Shown here: piece after piece, positions 1-9,009 of the stretch
How the letters are laid out: the number at the start of each line of letters is the position of its first letter
Numbering within the stretch: position 1 is the stretch's first letter
Assembly: GCA_903907935.1 (NCBI GenBank)
Contig: CAIVQA010000105.1
Coordinates: forward strand, 1 to 64,000
DNA length: 64,000 bases
Source of the DNA: an uncultured Francisellaceae bacterium
GTDB lineage: Bacteria; Pseudomonadota; Gammaproteobacteria; UBA6186; Azoamicaceae
Reading direction: 5' to 3'
Made by a program: the position numbers and the translations under genes
Notes under the pieces: model-generated
What the model saw: only the letters and a program-made list of their open reading frames with translations
Database searches by the model: none
Told to the model about the DNA's origin: nothing

Positions 1-30
1 ATAAAATAAATAATTTCTTTGTGGATATCT

Positions 31-1035
31 ATGCCTAATAACCATGATTTTATTGAATTTTATAAAAATTTTGTAGATCCAATTTGGTTAACATTCGTTA
101 CTAAAGAACCAGTATATATCGACATCACAACTACCACCAATGGCAAAAAACACCAATCACCATATATATTTGAAAAAGAAAGCATTGAAAAATGCTTTAA
201 ACCTATAGAGACACAAAAAGAAGAACCACAAATAAGAATAAACTTGCCAGGTATTCGTGTTATTATAATAGAAGAATTTAATATAAATGCATTTGTTCTT
301 GGTCTTATAATAATAGTATACCTCTCATTGTTTTTGTATTCACATTTTAAGAAAAACAATGAACACGCAGAAATAATAAAAAAAATCCTGCACTATGTTG
401 CGAACGCGGCTATAGTAGCAAGAACCATTTTCCAGTTCATATTTTTAGCAAAAAAATTTAAAACTTGGTTCATAGATCAAAAATCACTTATAGCAAACGA
501 TCCTTTTTCTATGAAAGTAATCACTAAAAAAGCTATAAAATCAGCAATTTTGTATAGAAATATATTTCTAGTTACAGCAAAAATATATTTGGAAAACAAT
601 TACACTAATGAACAATTATCACAAACATATAACACCACCGAAACACTATTAGATGGAATAGATTCTTATATGTTAAAAGATATTATAGATACAGAAAAAA
701 TGCTTACTCCATCAGAACGCACTAAAAGTATTTCGGCATTAAATGAAATATTAATTAGCCAAAACATAGAACAAATAGAAGGATTAAATTTTCATCAGCT
801 AAACAGATTAAAAGAATTTTTTAATCAAATTAAATTGGAAAAAACACAACAAAAAACAACAAATAATTTACTATTATTTTCAACAAGAACTACAAGAGCG
901 CAATCAATTGTAGAACAAAATCAAACACCTTGTACCACATTCGTTACTGATTTAAGCGACCGCATTAATCGACCAGAAGACGTAACTCCAACCCAGACAA
1001 CTACAACTACACCAAACATTAACCCTGCAATATAA
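31..1035 (+). CDS. Hypothetical membrane protein
   Basis: I do not recognise this 334-residue protein. It has a soluble N-terminal stretch of about 85 residues, a strong hydrophobic segment at about 87-105 and a weaker one near 125-142, then a helical, lysine-rich C-terminal half ending in a Thr-rich tail. The ATG at 31 is preferred over an upstream in-frame TTG at 19; neither has a clear Shine-Dalgarno. The last 115 bases overlap, tail to tail, the transporter gene on the other strand. The layout (one or two membrane segments plus a low-complexity tail) resembles the protein at 3505-4707, though I see no clear sequence identity. A secreted host-directed protein is possible but unproven. Confidence 0.6.
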   Translation: MPNNHDFIEFYKNFVDPIWLTFVTKEPVYIDITTTTNGKKHQSPYIFEKESIEKCFKPIETQKEEPQIRINLPGIRVIIIEEFNINAFVLGLIIIVYLSLFLYSHFKKNNEHAEIIKKILHYVANAAIVARTIFQFIFLAKKFKTWFIDQKSLIANDPFSMKVITKKAIKSAILYRNIFLVTAKIYLENNYTNEQLSQTYNTTETLLDGIDSYMLKDIIDTEKMLTPSERTKSISALNEILISQNIEQIEGLNFHQLNRLKEFFNQIKLEKTQQKTTNNLLLFSTRTTRAQSIVEQNQTPCTTFVTDLSDRINRPEDVTPTQTTTTTPNINPAI

Positions 1036-2234
1036 ACTGCCGGCACCCATAAAATATCAGTTTTATACCACAAACACAAACAAACAGCGGTTAATGTTTT
1101 ACCAATACAAGCACCACCTATACTACTTCCAACTCCTACTAAAAAATATTTTTCTGGTAACTTTGTTACTAATTGCTCACACCAAAAATTTAATGGGCAA
1201 ACAAATACAACACCCCAAATTATAATCCACAACTTAAATAAAGTAACCAATAAAATTGTAGCATTTGCTAAACCATTAAATATAGGAACAATGGTAATCA
1301 ACAACATAAGACTAGCAAACAACATGGTTTTTGCTGGATTAAATTTATATTTTAAAATAATTGCTCCAACCATAAAAATCATTAACAAATCAAATATTAA
1401 TAAATAATTATTAATATTTAACATTTCGGCTAATTTAATATTAGCCACCAAAGGTACAATGCTATTTAAACTTATAAATGCTAAATAATAAGTAATGTGA
1501 GTAAAACCCACTAATAACGCAATTTTAAAAATATTATATTTATTTTGCCATAACACTATCCAATTTATTTTATTAAAGTTATTCAATTTTTGATTATCTA
1601 ATTGTTTATGCTCCCAAGAAAAATATCGCAAAAAAACCCCAACTAATCCTACACTACCACCCAACCAACAACAAATACGCCAAGCATTTATATATTGGCA
1701 GTTATAGACTATTGTAGAAACAACTGACGCCAAAAGAATACCTAATATTACTGAACCATCATAAAAAAAAGAAGATTTTAAAGCGTTATTTTGAGTTTTA
1801 TGTTCAATTATATATAATTTAGCAATAGCGCTCTCCCCGCTAGCAAATATTCCGCGAAACATTCTTACAACGATTAAACTTAGCGGGGCAAAATATCCTA
1901 TAGTTTCGTAACCAGGCAAACAACCTAATAATATTGAAGTAATAGCTACTCCAATTAAAGAATAAGACAAGCCAAATATAGGACCACGCTTACAAGCTAT
2001 TAAACCAAAAATAATAGCTCCTATTGGCCGGGTAACTATAGATGTTGCTAAAATACTATATGCTAAAATTAGCTGAACAACAGGCGCGTGATCGGGGAAA
2101 AAAATTGGTGCTAAAACTGGTACTAAAAAAGCATATAAAGAAGTATCGTAATGATCTAATAAATTACCAATCAAAATAGCAACTTCTGACAAAAATTCTT
2201 TTTTAAAAAATTTATACTTTAAAACGCTAAACAT
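921..2234 (-). CDS. MFS transporter, metabolite:H+ symporter (MHS) type
   Basis: A 437-residue polytopic inner-membrane protein with about 12 hydrophobic segments. The N-terminal segment GNLLDHYDTSLYAFL (about 23-37) matches the GN-LEWYD-LYGF signature of the MHS branch of the major facilitator superfamily (ProP, KgtP, ShiA). The loop CKRGP after helix 2 corresponds to MFS motif A, and RMFRGIFASGESA (about 124-136) to the family's RxxQGxxxGGE segment. MHS carriers move small organic acids or osmolytes with protons; the substrate cannot be read here. The C-terminal end overlaps the converging upstream gene by 115 bases. It appears to be monocistronic. Confidence 0.85.
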   Translation of the reverse strand: MFSVLKYKFFKKEFLSEVAILIGNLLDHYDTSLYAFLVPVLAPIFFPDHAPVVQLILAYSILATSIVTRPIGAIIFGLIACKRGPIFGLSYSLIGVAITSILLGCLPGYETIGYFAPLSLIVVRMFRGIFASGESAIAKLYIIEHKTQNNALKSSFFYDGSVILGILLASVVSTIVYNCQYINAWRICCWLGGSVGLVGVFLRYFSWEHKQLDNQKLNNFNKINWIVLWQNKYNIFKIALLVGFTHITYYLAFISLNSIVPLVANIKLAEMLNINNYLLIFDLLMIFMVGAIILKYKFNPAKTMLFASLMLLITIVPIFNGLANATILLVTLFKLWIIIWGVVFVCPLNFWCEQLVTKLPEKYFLVGVGSSIGGACIGKTLTAVCLCLWYKTDILWVPAVYIAGLMFGVVVVVWVGVTSSGRLMRSLKSVTNVVQGV

Positions 2235-2267
2235 ATCCCGAAAACTCTTTAGTCAGGAGTATATATT

Positions 2268-2297
2268 GTAAATTTAAAATATGAAAGTTATTTCGTG
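2268..2297. repeat. Remnant of a family D palindrome arm
   Basis: The motif AAAGTTATTTCGTG matches the right arm of the complete family D element at 52405-52524. The partner arm is missing, so this looks like a decayed solo end. It lies between the MFS gene and the ankyrin-like gene. Confidence 0.4.
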
Positions 2298-2324
2298 GTA
2301 ACTACTCGCTTATGTTTCGGCACT

Positions 2325-3305
2325 TTAAATACTTGTTAATCTTTTTCTCCTAAACAAAGTAGTTGTTGCTTGCTCAGAACTTATATTACTAGACGTTGCA
2401 CTTATATTACTATGCGTTTCTGCTAAATCAGGGTTTAATTTAGCACCACCCCAACCATTCCTATAATATAAAGTTAACACTCTATTTGCTTCCATATTAT
2501 CTTTTTCTACATTAACAATCCTTTTGGCTGCCTTAAATTTTTTTACCGAACGATTAAACATATGTTTTAAATGTTGATCTATGCGTATAACACCAGTTTT
2601 CTGTATTGAGAAATCAACAGTTTGATCTACAACCTGCATTTGTATTGAGCAACCATCTTCTTCTCGCAGAGCAACTTCTGCTAAATCTTTAGCAGTAAGA
2701 ATTTTTGGTTTCAACTCTAACAATTCTTCTCTATTACGCTTAATTTCAACTCTTCTTAATTCAGCAGCCAATCTGGCATCAAAAAAAATTTTTTGATGTT
2801 TTTTATTGCGTAAACATTCGTCAGACGGTTCTTCAAATTTACCAGTATATCTAGCCCGATCTATTATTGCGCGACTGATTGTTGCATATAATCTTGGATT
2901 ACATTTTTGACAATCATCTAACCATAATATATCTTCGCGACCACAAAAATCATATCTGGCACCAGCTCTAATAAGTTCATAAGTGGCTTCAAATTGTTCC
3001 GGTTGTGTATTAACAAATGGCACGATATTTAATGGTATTTTACCCCCATCTCTTTCTCCATTTATAGAAACTTCAAGTTCTATTAATGTTTTTATTACAC
3101 CTATTGGTGCCGAATGGTGTATCGCCACTCCAATTAAATTATGACCACTATCTGGACAAGTAAAATCACGCAAATTTTGAAAAAAAATAAGTATGGTTCT
3201 TAATTTTACAATATCAGCATTTTTTATATAGCCTACGGTTTTAGTATATTCTCTAGCCATATCTGGAGGTAGGACAAAAGAATCTTCGTTTAGAATTGTG
3301 TGCAT
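2325..3305 (-). CDS. Hypothetical protein with ankyrin-like N-terminal half
   Basis: A 326-residue cytosolic-looking protein without signal peptide or membrane segments. Residues about 55-120 contain two helical repeats with ankyrin-like features (GVAIHHSAPIGVIKTLIE, then a unit ending ELIRAGARYDF). The middle is highly charged (about 170-230) and the C-terminus is Ser/Thr-rich and basic. Ankyrin repeats mediate protein-protein contacts and are common in effectors of intracellular bacteria. No enzymatic motif is visible. A similar but shorter ankyrin-like protein lies at 42769-43428. Single gene, divergent from the next one. Confidence 0.55.
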   Translation of the reverse strand: MHTILNEDSFVLPPDMAREYTKTVGYIKNADIVKLRTILIFFQNLRDFTCPDSGHNLIGVAIHHSAPIGVIKTLIELEVSINGERDGGKIPLNIVPFVNTQPEQFEATYELIRAGARYDFCGREDILWLDDCQKCNPRLYATISRAIIDRARYTGKFEEPSDECLRNKKHQKIFFDARLAAELRRVEIKRNREELLELKPKILTAKDLAEVALREEDGCSIQMQVVDQTVDFSIQKTGVIRIDQHLKHMFNRSVKKFKAAKRIVNVEKDNMEANRVLTLYYRNGWGGAKLNPDLAETHSNISATSSNISSEQATTTLFRRKRLTSI

Positions 3306-3504
3306 AGCCCTTATTACTTATTTGTACCTATATCTATACTGTTAAGTATAGTTATAAAACAAACCAGCCAACAAATGACCTTCCAAACATAACCGCCAGA
3401 TTGCTGGTTTGTCAAAAAACCACTGAAAAAATCAGGCTATATTTATATTGTGCTCGCTAAATTGCGATGGGATCTATACCAGAATTTTAGAGGAGATGAT
3501 CATA

Positions 3505-4707
3505 ATGCAAGAATTACTACCTACCTCAACATTAATCGATTTGATTTTTTATTCTTGGTTAGAACTTAAATTTGAATTAAATGCTCTTTTTATAGAAAAC
3601 CGACACTCAACTAGAAGTATTTTTAGAATATGCAGTATAGTTTTAGCTGGCATTATGGGCGTATATATCTACCTGCATAATCCAGCTGTTTTTCGTTTTA
3701 TTACAGGAATTGTAAATGCTTTTAATGTTCCAATTTTATTTCAAGAAGCGGCATCTATCTCTTTAGCCTTATTAATATTTAGCGGATTAGGAGCTTACAT
3801 AAGTAAAGCTATAGCTAGAAGTGTTTGTAAATATATATTTGGAGATCCAGATTTTTATTTAACGAAAAAACGAGGTGCTGAATTAGAAAAAATTTTTAAA
3901 GAACAAGGCTTCGATATTAATGAAAACACAATAAGACAAGTTGTAGAATTTTGTATACACAAATTAAGAGACCAACAATTATCATCAGAAATGGGTACAT
4001 CACCAAAAGATTGGGAACAAATTTTAAATTCCTTAATTTATGATGCAGATCTAGATCATTTTTTAGATCAACAAGCAGCTTTGCAAACTAAAAAGCAACT
4101 AATTTTAGAAAAACAAGCAGCTATTGCTGCTCTTTATAATATTTCTCCAGCTACACTTACTCGTTATAGCAACTCGGAAGAAAGAGTTTCTCCTGATTCT
4201 CTTTCGGTAAACATTACTTCCCCAGCTACATCACAACAACAAACTTTCCGTAGAGAGTTTTTCAGTGATGATAATATTGGTAGCCATACACCATTATTAA
4301 TGGCGCCTCATACTACGGAAAATACAGTACATTTAGAACGTTTATTAAGAAGCTCGATGACCACGAGAAAATCTTCTACATCTTCTGAAGAACCTCCTGA
4401 AAACAAAGAAAGAAAAGATGAACTTGCTAAAAAAGTATTATCTACACTTCACCGAAAACTAGAAAAAAAACATTCTACTCCTATTTCCGAAGAACAACTA
4501 TTACACCATTGCACCAACGATTTAAAAGCTAAAGAATTACATACTTCCAGATGCCTTTTTCACACTAATATAGGCGCCGCCGCCGGGCCATCTAGACAAA
4601 ATCAATTATTGTGTAGCTTTACAGCAAGCACTGAGGATGTTCATCCAAACATAGAAGTACAACAACCAACTCCAACGCCATCTACAGTACGACCACAACC
4701 AGTGTAA
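3505..4707 (+). CDS. Hypothetical two-TM protein with low-complexity tail
   Basis: About 400 residues, not recognised. The start is set by GAGGAG at 3490-3495, nine bases before ATG 3505; in-frame ATG 3496 is too close to it. Two hydrophobic segments lie at about 39-57 and 73-95, the second rich in Gly and Ala. A charged, Gln-rich region with coiled-coil character follows (about 115-215). The C-terminal 170 residues are Ser/Thr/Pro/Glu-rich and probably disordered, ending in a Pro/Thr tail. This two-helix hairpin plus disordered tail is seen in several secreted membrane-inserting effectors, but the assignment is only by architecture. The 79-aa gene follows after 58 bases. Confidence 0.6.
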   Translation: MQELLPTSTLIDLIFYSWLELKFELNALFIENRHSTRSIFRICSIVLAGIMGVYIYLHNPAVFRFITGIVNAFNVPILFQEAASISLALLIFSGLGAYISKAIARSVCKYIFGDPDFYLTKKRGAELEKIFKEQGFDINENTIRQVVEFCIHKLRDQQLSSEMGTSPKDWEQILNSLIYDADLDHFLDQQAALQTKKQLILEKQAAIAALYNISPATLTRYSNSEERVSPDSLSVNITSPATSQQQTFRREFFSDDNIGSHTPLLMAPHTTENTVHLERLLRSSMTTRKSSTSSEEPPENKERKDELAKKVLSTLHRKLEKKHSTPISEEQLLHHCTNDLKAKELHTSRCLFHTNIGAAAGPSRQNQLLCSFTASTEDVHPNIEVQQPTPTPSTVRPQPV

Positions 4708-4765
4708 TTTTATGCTACACTTAAATAAACAAAATTATAAAACAATAATAAAAGGAGCCATAGTT

Positions 4766-5005
4766 ATGTTTAAAGCCAACACCACACTCGGTCATGAGTT
4801 AACTGCTAAAAAAAGAAAAACTGTAGCATCCATAACTTCCCAAGAAGAAGCACTACTGTATTTACAAGATTTAAAACGTCAAGAAGCAATTGTTAATCAA
4901 TGTCTTTTCTTACAAACAACAGAAAAATCTCAGCCAAAAAATCCTCAAGATCTATCTGCTCAAAAAAAAATGGATAATTATCTTACTTTTAAAATTTCTA
5001 GCTAA
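4766..5005 (+). CDS. Small hypothetical protein
   Basis: A 79-residue basic, Gln/Lys-rich protein with no membrane segment, probably helical. The start ATG 4766 is chosen because AAGGAG sits at 4752-4757, nine bases upstream; an in-frame ATG at 4712 lacks a ribosome site. It closely follows the two-TM protein gene and is probably co-transcribed with it. Its stop codon lies inside a short hairpin shared with the 3' end of topA. Function unknown. Confidence 0.55.
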   Translation: MFKANTTLGHELTAKKRKTVASITSQEEALLYLQDLKRQEAIVNQCLFLQTTEKSQPKNPQDLSAQKKMDNYLTFKISS

Positions 5006-5025
5006 AGAACGCGTATTCCTTAGCT
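5000..5025. terminator. Bidirectional hairpin between convergent genes
   Basis: Arms AGCTAA and TTAGCT with inner pairing GAA/TTC around a short loop form a compact hairpin exactly between the convergent 79-aa gene and topA. The U-tract is weak, so termination in both directions is an inference. Confidence 0.4.
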
Positions 5026-7320
5026 TTATAAAGTTTCTGTAAAACCACATTGTGATTGTGGACAAAGCTTCTCAGTACCATGTTTTTTAGTGGTTTTTAT
5101 TGTTAAAATCGGCCACTTGCAATTAGGGCATTCTTCCTTAATAGGGGTATTTCGCACAGCATATTTACATTCTGGATAATTACTACAAGCATAAAAAAAT
5201 GTACCATAACGTGATTTACGTTTAATAAAATTACCATTTTTACAACTAGGACATTCTATATTAGTAACCTCTGGTTTATTTAAAGATTCTATAAATTTAC
5301 ATTCTGGGTAACCACTACAACCTATAAATTTACCATAACGCCCAATTTTAATGATTAAAGGTTTTGTGCATTGAGGACATGCCCGATCTGGAACTAATTC
5401 TGGCGTGGAGTTATTAATCGCATTATTAAGACTTCTAGTATAATCACAATCTGGGAACCCAGTACAACCTATAAATTTTCCGCTTTTCCCCAACCTACAA
5501 GACAATGGTTTCCCACACTTAGGACAAGATTCTTCTAATTTTTCATGGGTTACATCACTACGTTTAACCGCCTCTTCAATTTTTTTTATTAGATCAATAA
5601 ACGGCACCCAAAAATCTTGTAATACCGGGATCCAAGTAACCTCTCCTCGAGCAATATCATCTAAATGATCTTCTAATTTTGCAGTAAAATCATAATCAAC
5701 ATATTTTTGAAAATATTTAGTTAAAAATTTATTAACTACCGTTCCAACATCTGTTGGTTTAAATCTAGCAGATTCTAATAATGCATATTTCCGTTGTTGT
5801 AAAGTAGAAATAATAGTAGCATAAGTTGAAGGCCTACCTATACCATGCTCTTCTAATGCTTTTACTAATGATGCTTCCGAATAACGCGCCGGTGGTTCAG
5901 TAAAATGTTGTTCCATACGAATATCTTTTATAGGTAATCGTTCTCCTTGAGTTAAATTGGGTAAATGTTTTTCGATATTTGTATTTTCGTAGTCTAAATT
6001 ATTATTTTGGTTCTCTTCACTAATACTTTCTTGATACACTTGCATAAAACCAGGATCTGATACTACTGAACCATTAACTCGGAAAATATTAAGTGGGCCA
6101 CACTCTAGATCTATTGCCACTTGATCGATAACTGCTTGCTTCATTTGGCAGGCTATAGTTCTCTGCCATATTAAATTATAAAGTTTATATTGCTCTACTG
6201 TTAAATACGATTTTATTGCTGCTGGTATTTGATTTGCCATAGTGGGCCGTATAGCTTCATGAGCTTCTTGAGCATTTTTAGACTTGGTTTTAAACACTCT
6301 TATTTCTTCAGAAACAGCATTAATTCCATAACGTTCTTCAATTACCGTACGAATTTCTTTGATAGCTTCTTTTGCTAAATGTACCGAATCTGTACGCATA
6401 TAAGTAATTAAACCGATAGAACCTTCTCCAAGATCAATACCTTCATACAATTGTTGAGCAACTTGCATAGTACGTTTTGCTGAAAACCCTAATTTTCTTA
6501 TTGCTTCTTGCTGCAATGTGGAAGTAATAAATGGTGCAGCAGGATTTCTTTTGCGCTGACTCTTATTAATTTTTACAACTAATAAGCTGCCATTAGAGCT
6601 TTTAATTAAATGTTGTTGTACTTCTTCAGCTTGTTCTTTATTAGTAATAGAAAATTGTTGTAATTTTTCTCCCTTGTACTCTATTAACCTACCACAAAAA
6701 ACATTTTCTTGTTTTTTTAGATCAGCTTCTATACTCCAATATTCTTGCGATTTAAATTTCTCTATTTCCTGTTCTCTTTCAACAATCATTCTTAATGCTG
6801 GACTTTGCACTCTACCTGCAGATAAACCTCGTTGCACTTTTTTCCATAATAATGGTGACAAATTAAATCCAACTAAATAATCTAGTGCTCGGCGTGCTTG
6901 TTGAGCATTTACTAAATCTAAATTAATTTCTTTTAAATTAATTAATGCTTCTTTAATCCCAGTTTTTGTTATTTCATTAGAAGTCATTCTATAAATCGGT
7001 TTATTTTTAAGTAATTTTTTTTCTTTAAGAATTTCGCATATATGCCAAGCTATTGCTTCTCCTTCTCGATCTGGATCGGTCGCTAGATACAATGCATCTG
7101 CATGTTTAAATGCTTTACAGATAGCATCTACGTGTTTTTGATTTTTCTCTATAATTTGATACCGCATTAAAAAATTATTTTCCGGTAAAACCGCCCCTGC
7201 TTTAGGGATCAAATCTCTAACATGTCCAAATGATGCCAAAATTTCAAAATTTCGATCTAAATATTTACTAAAAGTTTTTGTTTTTGTAGGTGATTCTACA
7301 ATAACAAGATTTTTCCCCAT
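5026..7320 (-). CDS. topA: DNA topoisomerase I
   Basis: A type IA topoisomerase of 764 residues that relaxes negative supercoils by nicking one strand. The N-terminal Toprim domain begins at GKNLVIVESPTK, with TDPDREGEA at 81-89. The catalytic tyrosine is Y307 in ITYMRTDS. The C-terminal end holds about four Cys-rich zinc-ribbon units (CPKCGK, CPQCTK, CPSCKNG, CPNCKW), as in gammaproteobacterial TopA, though the whole protein is shorter than the E. coli enzyme (865 aa). It lies downstream of dprA on the same strand, as in many gammaproteobacteria, but a 221-bp family A palindrome separates the two. Confidence 0.97.
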   Translation of the reverse strand: MGKNLVIVESPTKTKTFSKYLDRNFEILASFGHVRDLIPKAGAVLPENNFLMRYQIIEKNQKHVDAICKAFKHADALYLATDPDREGEAIAWHICEILKEKKLLKNKPIYRMTSNEITKTGIKEALINLKEINLDLVNAQQARRALDYLVGFNLSPLLWKKVQRGLSAGRVQSPALRMIVEREQEIEKFKSQEYWSIEADLKKQENVFCGRLIEYKGEKLQQFSITNKEQAEEVQQHLIKSSNGSLLVVKINKSQRKRNPAAPFITSTLQQEAIRKLGFSAKRTMQVAQQLYEGIDLGEGSIGLITYMRTDSVHLAKEAIKEIRTVIEERYGINAVSEEIRVFKTKSKNAQEAHEAIRPTMANQIPAAIKSYLTVEQYKLYNLIWQRTIACQMKQAVIDQVAIDLECGPLNIFRVNGSVVSDPGFMQVYQESISEENQNNNLDYENTNIEKHLPNLTQGERLPIKDIRMEQHFTEPPARYSEASLVKALEEHGIGRPSTYATIISTLQQRKYALLESARFKPTDVGTVVNKFLTKYFQKYVDYDFTAKLEDHLDDIARGEVTWIPVLQDFWVPFIDLIKKIEEAVKRSDVTHEKLEESCPKCGKPLSCRLGKSGKFIGCTGFPDCDYTRSLNNAINNSTPELVPDRACPQCTKPLIIKIGRYGKFIGCSGYPECKFIESLNKPEVTNIECPSCKNGNFIKRKSRYGTFFYACSNYPECKYAVRNTPIKEECPNCKWPILTIKTTKKHGTEKLCPQSQCGFTETL

Positions 7321-7360
7321 TTTATTTTTCTCTCAAATAATAAATTAAAAGCTACTACAA

Positions 7361-7581
7361 TATACTGATCGCACATGAGTTTTCGGTTCTCTAAAAAACA
7401 AGTGACTTGCGCCATCCTGGCGCGAGCCCTTGCGGGCGTGTTACACACGTCAAAAAAGTCTATCCTGACATTTTTTCGTGAAACTCGCCTTTAGCAAAAC
7501 AAAGAGCAACTAGAGACCAAGGAGGCTCAAACAACACTACTTGTTTTTTAGAGAACCGAAAACTCATGTGCGATCAGTATA
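7361..7581. repeat. Family A palindrome, long form (copy A1)
   Basis: The outer arms form a perfect inverted repeat of about 43 bases, beginning TATACTGATCGCACATGAG on both strands. Inside is an insert with hairpins (GCGCCATCCTGGCGC, GCCCTTGCGGGC, and GTC/GAC flanked by A and T runs), then the family core GAAACTCGCC ... GGCTCAAAC. Both strands carry AAAAAACAAG ... CTTGTTTTTT, so each could act as an intrinsic terminator. The dprA stop codon TGA comes from the right end (TATACTGA read on the minus strand). Confidence 0.9.
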
Positions 7582-8632
7582 ATTTTGTATACCCACCAGG
7601 CACCGAAACAATATAACCTCCCAATTCAAGATTAACCAACACTGAATTTACTATACTTGCTGCTAACCCACTACGATTTATAATAAGGTCGGTGGCTGTT
7701 GCGTTATAGGTTACGTTATTTAAAATTTTAGTTTGCAAACTATCTAGAGGCTCTTTGACCTTTATATAATTTAGCTTGTCTGATCTGTTTTGTAAATTTA
7801 TTGCCATATTTAAAAACCCTAATTCTTCTATTATTTCAGAAACCGTTTCTACCAAACGGGCCCCTTGCCTGATCAAATGATGGCACCCCCTAACATTATA
7901 ATCATAAATTGATCCTGGTACGGCAAACACTTCCCTTCCTTGCTCTAAAGCATGATCAACTGTTATTAAAGAACCACTTTTAATAGAAGCTTCTATTACC
8001 ACAACCCCTAAAGATAGTCCACTAATAATTCTATTTCTTCTTGGAAAATTATTAGCTTTGGGGGGGGTTCCTATAGGAAATTCAGAAATTACAGCCCCAT
8101 TTTTTATAATGTTGTCTGCTAATGGAGTATTCTCTTTAGGATAAATTAGATCTAACCCATGAGCCAATACTGCAATCGTATCCCCATTGGATAATGCTCC
8201 TTTATGGCTAGCCGCATCTATACCTGCAGCTAACCCGCTAGTAACCACTATATTATATTTAGAAAATTCTTTAGCAAATCTAAATGCAGTTTGTATCCCC
8301 AAAGGACTAGCATTACGACTCCCAACCATAGCTATTTGCGGTTTATTTAATATAGATTTATCACCTTTAATAAACAGTACTGGTGGAGGAGAGTTAATAT
8401 TACGCAATAACTGTGGATAATCATCATCACTTAATAACATAATGTGACAATTTTCTTGTTCAGCCCATAATAAATCTTGATTAATCAAACACCTACTATT
8501 AATTAAAGTATTTTTAGCAATTGGAGGTAATGTATCTAAAAAAGGATCAATTTGTAAAAAATTTTTAAATTTAACTGGGCCAACATCAGCAGTTCTAAGT
8601 AATGCTAGCCAATTTATTAAATTTTTCTGCAT
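7574..8632 (-). CDS. dprA: DNA processing protein DprA (Smf)
   Basis: 352 residues. DprA binds incoming single-stranded DNA during natural transformation and loads RecA. The Rossmann-like core shows MVGSRNASPLG, SGLAAGIDAASHKGAL, FPRRNRIISGLS and EQGREVFAVPG; a C-terminal winged-helix-like domain follows (about 290-350). It sits in the conserved order topA-dprA-LysM-def-fmt. Both ends touch family A repeats: the stop TGA is in copy A1, and GGGG just before the ATG, the only Shine-Dalgarno-like sequence, is in the arm of copy A2. With the prepilin genes here, it is compatible with a competence system, though none is complete in the window. Confidence 0.95.
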   Translation of the reverse strand: MQKNLINWLALLRTADVGPVKFKNFLQIDPFLDTLPPIAKNTLINSRCLINQDLLWAEQENCHIMLLSDDDYPQLLRNINSPPPVLFIKGDKSILNKPQIAMVGSRNASPLGIQTAFRFAKEFSKYNIVVTSGLAAGIDAASHKGALSNGDTIAVLAHGLDLIYPKENTPLADNIIKNGAVISEFPIGTPPKANNFPRRNRIISGLSLGVVVIEASIKSGSLITVDHALEQGREVFAVPGSIYDYNVRGCHHLIRQGARLVETVSEIIEELGFLNMAINLQNRSDKLNYIKVKEPLDSLQTKILNNVTYNATATDLIINRSGLAASIVNSVLVNLELGGYIVSVPGGYTKLY

Positions 8633-8784
8633 ATATCCCCATTACACTTGAAATTAAGGTACTCTAAAAAACAAGAAGTGAAACTCGCCTTTCGCAAATC
8701 ATAGAAAAATAAAACCCAATGAAGCTCAAACAACACTCCTTGTTTTTTTAGAGTACCTTAATTTCAAGTGTAACGGGGATATAT
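8631..8784. repeat. Family A palindrome, short form (copy A2)
   Basis: The arms begin ATATATCCCC and continue TTACACTTGAAATTAAGG, paired with CCTTAATTTCAAGTGTAA on the other side. This outer arm is unrelated to that of A1, but the inner ACAAG/CTTGT boxes and the core GAAACTCGCC ... AGCTCAAAC are the same. One end reaches the dprA start codon. Copy A3 begins at the other end with a shared TATA. Confidence 0.85.
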
Positions 8785-9001
8785 ACTGATCGCACATGAG
8801 TTTTCGGTACTCTAAAAAATAATTGACTCGCGCCATCCTGGCGCTTGCCCTTCGGGCGCACTGCGTGCGTCAAAATGTCTATCCTGACATTTTTTGCGCT
8901 GAACTCGCCCTACGCTCAGCAACGCTGACAGCAGCAGCATGGGGCTCAAACACCGCTCATTATTTTTTAGAGTACCGAAAACTCATTAGTCGAGAGTATA
9001 C
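8783..9001. repeat. Family A palindrome, long form with mismatched arms (copy A3)
   Basis: Contains the same three-hairpin insert as A1 and a core variant, GAACTCGCC ... GGGGCTCAAACACCGCTC, with AATAAT/ATTATT in place of ACAAG/CTTGT. The left arm is of the GATCGCACATGAG type while the right arm reads CTCATTAGTCGAGAG, of the other arm type. This looks like a chimera of two copies. Confidence 0.8.
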
Positions 9002-9009
9002 TGCTAAAT

